From CAZQLE01 sp964593905 (GTDB lineage Bacteria; Chloroflexota; Anaerolineae; Anaerolineales; Anaerolineaceae), in contig CAZQLE010000108.1 of assembly GCA_964593905.1 (NCBI GenBank), forward strand, positions 1-13,467: a stretch of 13,467 nucleotides of DNA. The letters are read 5' to 3'. The position numbers and the translations under genes are program-made. The notes under the pieces were generated by a model, which saw only the letters and a program-made list of their open reading frames with translations, made no database searches and was not told the DNA's origin. Positions 7,346-13,467 of this stretch are shown in pieces (positions within the stretch are counted from its first letter, which is position 1; every line of letters begins with the position of its first letter).

Positions 7346-10300
7346 CTAGTTCTGACTGCCCGACTCGTTGTCATCCAACCGAATTTGAACGGTTGTCCGC
7401 TGCGCACCCAGGGCACGCCCCAGTTCACGCACTGCCACCTGAAGCGCATTTTCAACAGAAGTGGTGGCCTGAATGCGCTCACTGATCGTGTTCAACAGCG
7501 CTTCGCGTTCGGCCTGCCGCTGCGCGCGCAGGTAGGCCCGGCCATTTTGCAGCGCAACCGCCACCTGTGAAGCCAGGGTGGTCAAAATGGCGACATCTTC
7601 ATCGGTGAAGCGCCCCACAGTGTTAGATTGAACATCCAACACACCCAGCACACGTTCACCCAGCAGCATCGGAATCGCCATTTCAGCGCGGGTGTCACTC
7701 AACAGCGGGTTCGGCAAGAAACCGGGGTCTTCACGGACATCGTTCACGATCACACCCTGATGGGTGCGGGCAGCGCGCGCCACCAGCGATTGTTCCACCG
7801 AAAGTGGGATCGCCCGCTTTTGCGCCACCAACTGACGGCCAACTTCACCGGCACCGCTGCGCAGTTCGAGCAGATCTTCCACTTCGTTATAGAGATAAAT
7901 GTGGGCATGGTAGAGATCAAACCGTTCCCGGGTCAAATCCACCACCGATTGCAGCATCTGATCAGGATCCAGAATGGTCGAGACCGTGGTGCTCAGGTGG
8001 GCCACTGTTGCCAGGTCTTCTGCGCGGCGGGCAATCATCGCTTCTGCCTGCTTGCGTTCGGTAATATCCTGGTTTGTCCCAAACAGCTTGACTGTATTGC
8101 CCGCGCTGTCTTTCTGAATTTTCAAAAGCATGTGAATATGCCGCAGTTTGCCATCGCCGCAGATCAGCCGCGATTCGGTTTCAGTAGTGAAGTTTGGATC
8201 GGTTGTTTCGATTGCCGCCCGAATGGTCGCCGGCACAGTCGCCGATGACTCGGGTGATACGTACTGGGTCGCAAACTTCATGGCCGGCATCAGATAGCCG
8301 CCCGCTTCTTCGGCAGTTGTGTGCAAAATCTGGTGGTAGTAATCGTCGTTGAAGAGGAAATTCTGGGTAGCCACATCAAATTCCCAGTACGCCAGGCTGG
8401 CAATCTCCAGGGCCTCTGAAAGCTGGGCTTCATTGCGCGCCAGCCGTTCGAACAGCAGGCGGCTGTTGACCACAATTGCAGCCGGGCCTGACAGAGTCTG
8501 GTACAGACGCTGCTCCAGGTTGGAGAAGTTGTGTGTATGACCCCATTTGATCAGGATCACACCCGCCATTACCCCCTCGATCACCATGGGCAGCACCGCT
8601 ACCGCGCCTGTCTTTGTGCGCACCAGCAGTTCACGGCTAAATTCATCCAGATTCGGGTCTGTTGCAACATCGCTGATCAGCATCGGTTCGTCCGGGTGTG
8701 CTGCCCAGTAACGGGTGAAGAACATCTGGGTCACATCAAAGCGTGTACCCAGGGGCGAAACCGTCGCCCCTTCATGAGCCACCCAGTTAGCCACCAGTTC
8801 AACTTCGCGCGGCTGCTTTTGATCATCCAGATGGGCCACAAACAACTGGGCCACATTGGCGCCAACATCAATCGACGGCTGCGAAACCGCCACCAGAATA
8901 TCAGCCATGGTCTGCGCCGAAGAAAGCCCCGCATTGACCTTGTAGAGCGCTTGTGATTCGCTCAAAGCCTCTTTTGTCTGATCAAACAGGATTCTATTTT
9001 GTACTGCAACCGCCAGTTGATTGGAGACGATCGGCAGGAAACGCATCTCTTGGGTGTTGAAAGTACGCACATCGGTCGACTGCAATGTCATGGCGCCAAT
9101 TTGCACATCCCCCAGATAAAGGGGCAGCAGCGCCGTAGAGCGTGAGGCAATCTCGCGCAAGAAGGCTTGCGAGGTGGGGTCAAGCCGCGAATCGGTCTCA
9201 AGATCAGAAATAAACAGCGCTTCTCTGGCCGTCAACAGGTTGACAGCCGGGAATTCTTCAAAGCTAAAGTGATCTCCGGCAAGCACCTGAAGATTCGGGG
9301 TTAGATCTTCGCGCTTCCAATGTGCCAGAACCGTGAAGCCCACCGGCTCACCATTTTCGGCCCGGTCCAGGCGCAACAGGCCAGACTGATCAAACTGATT
9401 GACTTCCAGCCCATCGATCATCGCCAGGATCATATCTTCGTAATTTGCTGCGTTGTTCAACCGGCGGCTGACTTCATACAGACGGCGGTTTTCATCGAGC
9501 AGCTTTTCACGGTCGGTCACATCGCGTGCAAAAGCGAGCACACCGCTGACTTTACCCTGAATATCGTGCACGGGGGTCTTAAAGGTGTGGAAGATATGCG
9601 GCTCACCATCAATCTGGACCAGGTCATTTGGAATGATCTTCGATTGATTCGAGTCAAACACCGCCTGATCATCAGCCCAGAAACCGCTCAGGCCTTTCTC
9701 CGGGTTACCTTTAACCATCTCTTCAGGGAAACCCAGCTCAAGATCATCTTTTCCCAGCATCTCATCCGCCTTCATATGCAGCGAAGATGCATACCCTTCA
9801 TTAACCAGGGCGTAGCGGTGCTCAAGATCTTTGATAAAGATCCAGTCGGGGGTCGAGTTGATCAACTGACGGACCATCGTTTCAGATTCGGCCAGTGCAG
9901 TATACTGACGCACGTTCTCAAGCACCACGGCAATCTGGGCTGCCAGCGTCATTTGAATGTTGACATCTTCATCGCCAAAAGTGCCCACATATTGAGACTG
10001 CACGTCCAACACACCCAGCACCCGTTCGCCGATCAACAACGGCACGGCCAATTCTGACCGCGTATCGGGCAGCAGCGGGTGGGGCAAAAATTCGGGGTCA
10101 GACAAGACATCGTTCACGATCACGCCCTGGCGGCCGCGGGCCGCACGCGCAACCAGTGATTTTTCTGCCGCAAGCGGAATGAAACGGCCTTCAGCCACCA
10201 TCATGCGGCCGGTCTCACCGGCGCCAGCCCTCAACAGCAGGGTATCACCGGCCGGGTTCATCAAATAAAGATGGGCGTGATACAGGCCAAAGCGTTCCTT

Positions 10301-12973
10301 CACCAGATCAGCCACCTGTTGCAGCATTTCTTCAGGTTCCAACACGGCAGAGATCGCCGTTCCCAGTTCGGCCACCGTAGCCATTTCACGGGCGCGCTGG
10401 GCGAGGGCATCCTGGTTTTTGCGCCGCTCGGTAATATCGGTGAACACCACCACCGAGGCGGCCAGGTTGCCTTTGACATCATAGACCGGCGAGCCGTTAA
10501 CTTCCAGCAGCAGCTTGCTGCCATCCGGGCGGCGCACTTCCATATCGTCAATTGTCTTGCTCTGTCCAAACAACCCTGCCACAATGGGCATCTGTTCAGA
10601 AGGATACAGCTCGTCTGTTCCAAAACGATAAGCCGCATAAACTTCGCTTAAGGTATCGCCAATTGCATCCGGCGAAATACCGCGGCCCAGAAACTCTTCG
10701 GCGCGTCTGTTGCTCAAGATCGGGCGGCCCGAGGGCGCTTCGACCATGAACACACCAGCTGGCATGTTATCCAACACCGCTTGCAGGGTACGGCGCTGGT
10801 CTTCAAGCACTTTTTCTGTGCGCGCACGCTCGGTGATATCACCAAACACCACCACCGATGCAACCAGGTTCCCGGCTGCATCATACACCGGCGAGCCTTC
10901 AATTTCCAACTGAACGCGGGAGCCATCTGGGCGGCACACTTCCATGTCATCGATCCGTTTGCTGATGCCCATCAAACCCGCCACAATCGGCGTCTCTTCG
11001 GTCGGGTACAGTTCGTCGGTGCCAATTCGGTAGGCGGCATAAACATCGGTCAGGGTATCGCCAATGGCGCTGGGCGAAATACCGCGGCCCAGAAACTCTT
11101 CGGCGCGTTTGTTGCTCAAGATCGGGCGGCCCGAGGGCGCTTCAACCATGAACACACCGGCGGTCATGTTATCCAACACCGCCTGCAAGATGCGCTGCTG
11201 GGCTTCCATCTCACGCTCGGCCTGTTTACGTTCCGTAATATCCTGATTTGCACCAAACAGGCGGGTGGTGTTTCCATCGGCATCTTTTTCAATATTGAAG
11301 CGGACGATTGTGTCGCGCACCTGGCCATCCACGCGGATAATCCGCGCCTCGGCGATGGCATGGTAATGGGGGTCGGCCGTTTGCAGTGCTTTGCCAATTT
11401 CTTCGCCCACCTTCGCTGCATCTTCAGGGTGAACAAATTTTTCGGCATATACCTGCGCCGGCATCTGATACCCGCCCTCGCGGGCTGCGCTGGTGCCGTA
11501 AACCGCATAGAAATCATCATTGAAAGTGAACATCCCGGTACGGACATCAAATTCCCAGTAGGCCATACTGGCCGCACTCAACGCTTCAGAGAGTTTCTTC
11601 TGGTTTTCTTTGATCTCGGTCACATCGCGAGCAAAGGCCAGCACCCCTATGATCTTTCCCTGGCCATCTCGTACGGGTGTTTTGTAGGTGTGGAAAATGT
11701 GCGGCAGGCCGTCAATTTGCACCAGGTCACTTGGAATGATTTTTGATTGACCCGATTCAAACACTGCATTATCATCCTCCCAGAACCCGGCCAGACCTTT
11801 TTCCGGGTTTCCTTTAACCATCTCTTCAGGGAAGCCCAGTTCAAGATCATCTTTGCCAAGCATCATTTCAGAAGTCATGTGCAGCGCAGATGCATAACCT
11901 TCATTGGTCAGCACATAACGGTGTTGCAGATCCTTGATGAAAATCCAGTCGGGGGTCGAATTGATTAGCTGGCGCACCATCGTTTCAGAATCTGCCAGTT
12001 CGGCAAATTGACGGGCATTTTGCACCGCAACCGCCACCTGTGATGCCAGGGTGGTAAAGATATCGGCATCTTCACGAGAGAAATTTTCAACAATATTCGA
12101 CTGAACATCCAACACCCCCAGAACCCTGTCGCCCACAACCAGAGGCACAGACATTTCTGAACGAGTATCGGGAAGCAGCGGATTGGGCAGAAAACCGGGG
12201 TCACGGCGAACATCATTCACAATCACGGCCGCCGCATCGCGGGCTGCCCGCGCCACCAGCGACTGTTCCATCGAAATCAAGATCTCGTGCCCCTGCATGG
12301 TCATTTTCTTGCCAATTTCACCTGCGCCGGTGGTCAACACAAGTTTTTGGTTTGACGAATCCAGCAGGTAAATGTGGGTGTGATACAAACCAAAATGTTC
12401 GCGGGTCAATTCCACAACGGCCTGCAGCATTTCATCCAGATCCAAAACGGTCGAGACGGCCGTACTAATTTTCGCCACAGTGGCCAGCTGAACCGCGCGG
12501 TGCTTCAAATCGGATAATGCATTGAAGCTGGTGGTAATATCGCGGACGACGCCCATGACCACACCTTCATGGTTGCTGTGCATCAGCCGAACTTCAAACC
12601 AGCCCGGTTTGCCGTCTGCCGTGGGAAATTCGGCTTCAAATTTTTCCACTTGCTCCGCGGCGCCAAGGCGGGGTAGAACAGCATCCAAACCCTGACAAAA
12701 TTGCGGCGGGGTTACTTCACGGTAATGATGTCCCACCAGCTCATAGGGCGGAATTGGCGACCTTGGGTTTGTGCTGAATTTGGTGTGGATAAATTTTCCA
12801 CCTGAATCAAGCCAGAACACAAAATCATCTGAAAGCACCTGCAACAAATCAGCCGTCTGCAATGCAAATTCAGTAGTGCCACTATCCAATGCCGTACGCA
12901 GCATACTAAGTTCCTGCCGCGCAAGCGCCAACTCCGAGATCAGTCGGTCCCTGCTAAGATCGCTGTAACTCAT
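7346..12973 (-). CDS. Giant multi-PAS/GAF sensor protein without kinase domain
   Basis: This soluble 1875-residue protein has no membrane segment. Approximate modules in order: PAS 41-150, GAF 160-320, PAS 326-455, PAS 461-585 (AYWEFD type), PAS 596-716, PAS 730-850, GAF 861-1022, PAS 1027-1156, GAF 1163-1328, divergent GAF 1333-1507, PAS 1518-1641 (AYWEFD type), GAF 1651-1812. A coiled-coil tail (1813-1875) ends in what looks like the first half of another GAF. PAS ends carry typical D(I/V)T motifs (DITERK, DVTEIK). GAFs 1, 2 and 5 share YHxHIYL and a DP-FLPxPLLxDTR motif. No HisKA, HATPase, receiver, GGDEF or helix-turn-helix is present, so it cannot signal alone. The kinase two genes downstream is the likely transmitter partner (inference). 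Ligands are unknown. The ATG at 12973 has AGGAGA 10 nt upstream. It is probably the first gene of the block. Confidence 0.95.
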   Translation of the reverse strand: MSYSDLSRDRLISELALARQELSMLRTALDSGTTEFALQTADLLQVLSDDFVFWLDSGGKFIHTKFSTNPRSPIPPYELVGHHYREVTPPQFCQGLDAVLPRLGAAEQVEKFEAEFPTADGKPGWFEVRLMHSNHEGVVMGVVRDITTSFNALSDLKHRAVQLATVAKISTAVSTVLDLDEMLQAVVELTREHFGLYHTHIYLLDSSNQKLVLTTGAGEIGKKMTMQGHEILISMEQSLVARAARDAAAVIVNDVRRDPGFLPNPLLPDTRSEMSVPLVVGDRVLGVLDVQSNIVENFSREDADIFTTLASQVAVAVQNARQFAELADSETMVRQLINSTPDWIFIKDLQHRYVLTNEGYASALHMTSEMMLGKDDLELGFPEEMVKGNPEKGLAGFWEDDNAVFESGQSKIIPSDLVQIDGLPHIFHTYKTPVRDGQGKIIGVLAFARDVTEIKENQKKLSEALSAASMAYWEFDVRTGMFTFNDDFYAVYGTSAAREGGYQMPAQVYAEKFVHPEDAAKVGEEIGKALQTADPHYHAIAEARIIRVDGQVRDTIVRFNIEKDADGNTTRLFGANQDITERKQAEREMEAQQRILQAVLDNMTAGVFMVEAPSGRPILSNKRAEEFLGRGISPSAIGDTLTDVYAAYRIGTDELYPTEETPIVAGLMGISKRIDDMEVCRPDGSRVQLEIEGSPVYDAAGNLVASVVVFGDITERARTEKVLEDQRRTLQAVLDNMPAGVFMVEAPSGRPILSNRRAEEFLGRGISPDAIGDTLSEVYAAYRFGTDELYPSEQMPIVAGLFGQSKTIDDMEVRRPDGSKLLLEVNGSPVYDVKGNLAASVVVFTDITERRKNQDALAQRAREMATVAELGTAISAVLEPEEMLQQVADLVKERFGLYHAHLYLMNPAGDTLLLRAGAGETGRMMVAEGRFIPLAAEKSLVARAARGRQGVIVNDVLSDPEFLPHPLLPDTRSELAVPLLIGERVLGVLDVQSQYVGTFGDEDVNIQMTLAAQIAVVLENVRQYTALAESETMVRQLINSTPDWIFIKDLEHRYALVNEGYASSLHMKADEMLGKDDLELGFPEEMVKGNPEKGLSGFWADDQAVFDSNQSKIIPNDLVQIDGEPHIFHTFKTPVHDIQGKVSGVLAFARDVTDREKLLDENRRLYEVSRRLNNAANYEDMILAMIDGLEVNQFDQSGLLRLDRAENGEPVGFTVLAHWKREDLTPNLQVLAGDHFSFEEFPAVNLLTAREALFISDLETDSRLDPTSQAFLREIASRSTALLPLYLGDVQIGAMTLQSTDVRTFNTQEMRFLPIVSNQLAVAVQNRILFDQTKEALSESQALYKVNAGLSSAQTMADILVAVSQPSIDVGANVAQLFVAHLDDQKQPREVELVANWVAHEGATVSPLGTRFDVTQMFFTRYWAAHPDEPMLISDVATDPNLDEFSRELLVRTKTGAVAVLPMVIEGVMAGVILIKWGHTHNFSNLEQRLYQTLSGPAAIVVNSRLLFERLARNEAQLSEALEIASLAYWEFDVATQNFLFNDDYYHQILHTTAEEAGGYLMPAMKFATQYVSPESSATVPATIRAAIETTDPNFTTETESRLICGDGKLRHIHMLLKIQKDSAGNTVKLFGTNQDITERKQAEAMIARRAEDLATVAHLSTTVSTILDPDQMLQSVVDLTRERFDLYHAHIYLYNEVEDLLELRSGAGEVGRQLVAQKRAIPLSVEQSLVARAARTHQGVIVNDVREDPGFLPNPLLSDTRAEMAIPMLLGERVLGVLDVQSNTVGRFTDEDVAILTTLASQVAVALQNGRAYLRAQRQAEREALLNTISERIQATTSVENALQVAVRELGRALGAQRTTVQIRLDDNESGSQN
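9506..10396 (-). repeat. GAF-PAS block, copy 2 (sensor residues 860-1156)
   Basis: This block is colinear, without gaps, with residues 159-455 of the same protein, at an offset of exactly 701 codons (2103 bp). The PAS halves are about 82% identical by my count over 130 residues; the GAF halves are less similar. It is a domain-block duplication within one gene. Confidence 0.85.
10424..11188 (-). repeat. Tandem duplicated PAS domains, 402-bp period
   Basis: Sensor residues 596-716 and 730-850 align without gaps at a spacing of 134 codons. I count about 23 differences in 121 positions, roughly 81% identity. DNA identity is also high in places, for example around 10710-10740 and 11112-11142. This points to a fairly recent tandem duplication, or to gene conversion between the copies. 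Confidence 0.88.
11609..12499 (-). repeat. GAF-PAS block, copy 1 (sensor residues 159-455)
   Basis: This is the partner of the block at 9506-10396. The PAS portion shares long identical runs with it, such as MVRQLINSTPDWIFIKDL and LGKDDLELGFPEEMVKGNP. A third relative of the GAF part, with a different upstream PAS, lies near the C-terminus (residues 1650-1812). Confidence 0.85.
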
Positions 12974-12983
12974 AATGAACCAT

Positions 12984-12989
12984 TCTCCT
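12984..12989 (-). promoter_or_regulatory. Ribosome binding site of the giant sensor gene
   Basis: The minus strand reads AGGAGA, 10 nt before the ATG at 12973. An out-of-frame ATG lies between the two and is not used in the long frame. Confidence 0.65.
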
Positions 12990-13112
12990 GGTGAGAGGTT
13001 TCTGCGGTATTTTATTGAAAATCAGAGGGGAATAGGTTTCTCTGTATTCTCAACCGCTATTTACTGGTGGGCGTAGCGCCCTAAATTACCCGATAAAAAG
13101 ACCTTTGATGAT

Positions 13113-13139
13113 TTTATAAAGTAGCGCCGTTTTGATCAA
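13113..13139 (-). promoter_or_regulatory. Possible promoter of the signalling block
   Basis: On the minus strand TTGATC (13139-13134) and TATAAA (13118-13113) are separated by 15 nt. The -35 matches 4 of 6 and the -10 matches 5 of 6 consensus bases; the spacer is short. Transcription would start about 135 nt upstream of the giant sensor ATG. A GTAGCGCC repeat lies between the hexamers and could be an operator. Confidence 0.4.
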
Positions 13140-13152
13140 TACCTGACAAGCC

Positions 13153-13173
13153 GGTTTGCCCTGGTTGCAAACC
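13153..13173. repeat. Inverted repeat GGTTTGC-7-GCAAACC
   Basis: Two perfect 7-bp arms (13153-13159 and 13167-13173) flank a 7-nt spacer. It lies between the two proposed divergent promoters, 2 bp from the next inverted repeat. It is a candidate operator for a dimeric regulator that is not encoded in the window. Confidence 0.55.
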
Positions 13174-13175
13174 AT

Positions 13176-13190
13176 CTGTAAAGTTTACAG
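13176..13190. repeat. Perfect 15-bp palindrome CTGTAAA-G-TTTACAG
   Basis: Seven-base arms surround a single central G at 13183. Its symmetry, size and place in a divergent promoter region fit a transcription-factor operator. No T-tract follows it, so it does not look like a terminator. Confidence 0.6.
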
Positions 13191-13242
13191 CACCAGTGTT
13201 TTATTTAATTGACACACTTTATCCTAATTATTTTCTGGTTTC

Positions 13243-13270
13243 TTGACACCCACCAAATCTCGGATATACT
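13243..13270 (+). promoter_or_regulatory. Sigma70-type promoter for the plus-strand membrane gene
   Basis: A perfect TTGACA at 13243-13248, a 16-nt spacer and TATACT at 13265-13270 (5 of 6) form a strong housekeeping promoter. Transcription would start near 13277, giving a leader of about 90 nt before the TTG at 13368. A second TTGACA at 13209-13214 has no good -10. Confidence 0.72.
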
Positions 13271-13367
13271 CTCAAAGAAGAGAAACAGCAGCCGATTCAA
13301 GAAATTGCCGCGGTATACCTGAATACCCTGAGTCCGCAGCAGATAATTTCTCCTCGGGAGACGCGGA

Positions 13368-13467
13368 TTGAAATTGACCGTTTGGGATGTTCTATCCATA
13401 GTGGTTCTGGCAGCCGCGCTGGCGCTGGGACTGTTTTTTTGGCAGTTATATCAAAACCCCTGGCGTG
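13368..13467 (+). CDS. Membrane-anchored protein, N-terminal fragment (partial)
   Basis: Only 33 codons are visible before the window ends. The translation begins (M/L)KLTVWDVLSIVVLAAA, continues hydrophobic to about residue 27 and ends with YQNPWR. That is a single N-terminal membrane helix or uncleaved signal anchor. The start is a TTG at 13368 preceded by GGGAG at 13356-13360, 7 nt away; a second TTG at 13374 is possible. An in-frame TAA at about 13345 limits the start upstream. The promoter at 13243-13270 drives this strand. The leader contains two small hairpins, 13312-13327 and 13350-13360, and the second includes the ribosome binding site. I do not recognise the family. It is divergent from the signalling block, so shared regulation is possible. 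Confidence 0.65.
   Translation, partial: MKLTVWDVLSIVVLAAALALGLFFWQLYQNPWR

Larger units (their letters stand above)
12974..13367. other. Divergent intergenic region with regulatory sequence
   Basis: This 394-bp stretch separates the minus-strand signalling block from a plus-strand membrane gene. It is AT-richer than its neighbours, and I see no convincing gene, tRNA or known riboswitch in it. It holds a possible minus-strand promoter, a small GGGCG/CGCCC hairpin (13069-13081), the 8-mer GTAGCGCC twice (13073-13080 and 13121-13128), two adjacent inverted repeats (13153-13190) and two TTGACA boxes on the plus strand (13209-13214 and 13243-13248). Confidence 0.7.

Noticed and set aside
9320..10057. 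245-codon plus-strand open frame opposite the giant sensor
   Set aside because: It is the antisense of GAF/PAS coding sequence, His/Gln/Arg-rich, with no promoter, ribosome binding site or recognisable domain.
10781..11746. 321-codon plus-strand open frame opposite the giant sensor
   Set aside because: It is an antisense shadow of the duplicated PAS domains; its own repeats only mirror those of the real gene.
7346..12973. Hybrid histidine kinase
   Set aside because: There is no H-box, ATP-binding motifs or receiver anywhere in the 1875 residues.
13205..13399. 64-codon minus-strand frame in the intergenic region
   Set aside because: No homology or ribosome binding site, and it lies across a strong plus-strand promoter and the start of the plus-strand gene.
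13247..13467. Plus-strand frame open from 13247 through the leader to the edge
   Set aside because: No ATG, GTG or TTG start near its beginning; it precedes the predicted transcription start, and the competing frame encodes a clear membrane helix.
1..13467. CRISPR arrays, insertion sequences, prophage, tRNA or rRNA genes
   Set aside because: No short regularly spaced repeats, transposase or integrase, terminal repeats or RNA-gene signatures were seen; the repeats present are coding domain duplications or short palindromes.

Overview
The window looks like a chromosomal segment of an environmental bacterium, probably Chloroflexota (Anaerolineae-like). That placement is an inference from protein style: very long soluble PAS/GAF sensor proteins with the recurrent GAF signature 'LYHxHIYL', an orphan ParA beside a multi-GAF kinase, and a GT-C membrane glycosyltransferase. 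No rRNA or other phylogenetic marker is present, so the assignment is moderate at best.

Layout. Five minus-strand genes form one compact block, transcribed from about 13.1 kb down to 1.9 kb: (1) a 1875-residue PAS/GAF sensor with no kinase domain (12973-7346); (2) an orphan ParA-type ATPase, 2 nt further on (7343-6510); (3) a soluble multi-GAF histidine kinase whose start overlaps parA by 32 bp (6541-4013); (4) a threonine-synthase-like PLP enzyme fused to a C-terminal receiver domain (3988-2336); (5) a stand-alone receiver (2327-1932), which overlaps gene 4. A strong intrinsic terminator (1911-1861) closes the block. A separate minus-strand gene for a GT-C membrane glycosyltransferase starts at 1835 and leaves the window at base 1. 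It has an extended -10 promoter so close to the ATG that the mRNA may be leaderless. At the other end, about 0.4 kb of intergenic DNA (12974-13367) carries a good plus-strand promoter (13243-13270), a possible minus-strand promoter and two adjacent perfect inverted repeats. A divergent plus-strand gene for a membrane protein then starts at a TTG (13368) and runs off the right edge.

How the genes may work together. The block has all the parts of a phosphorelay: a sensory platform (7 PAS and 5 GAF domains), a kinase with complete H, N, G1, F and G2 boxes, and two receivers. No DNA-binding output domain is encoded anywhere. One receiver is joined directly to a metabolic PLP enzyme, which suggests phosphorylation-controlled enzyme activity or localisation. 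ParA sits between the sensor and the kinase and might position the complex in the cell. The kinase begins with a short basic amphipathic segment and a Pro/Glu-rich linker, as in some ParA-partner proteins. These functional links are inferences from gene order and domain content.

The giant sensor contains clear internal duplications: a tandem PAS pair about 81% identical with a 402-bp period, and a GAF-PAS block repeated 2103 bp away. The kinase carries relatives of the sensor's GAF modules, so the two proteins share a module pool.
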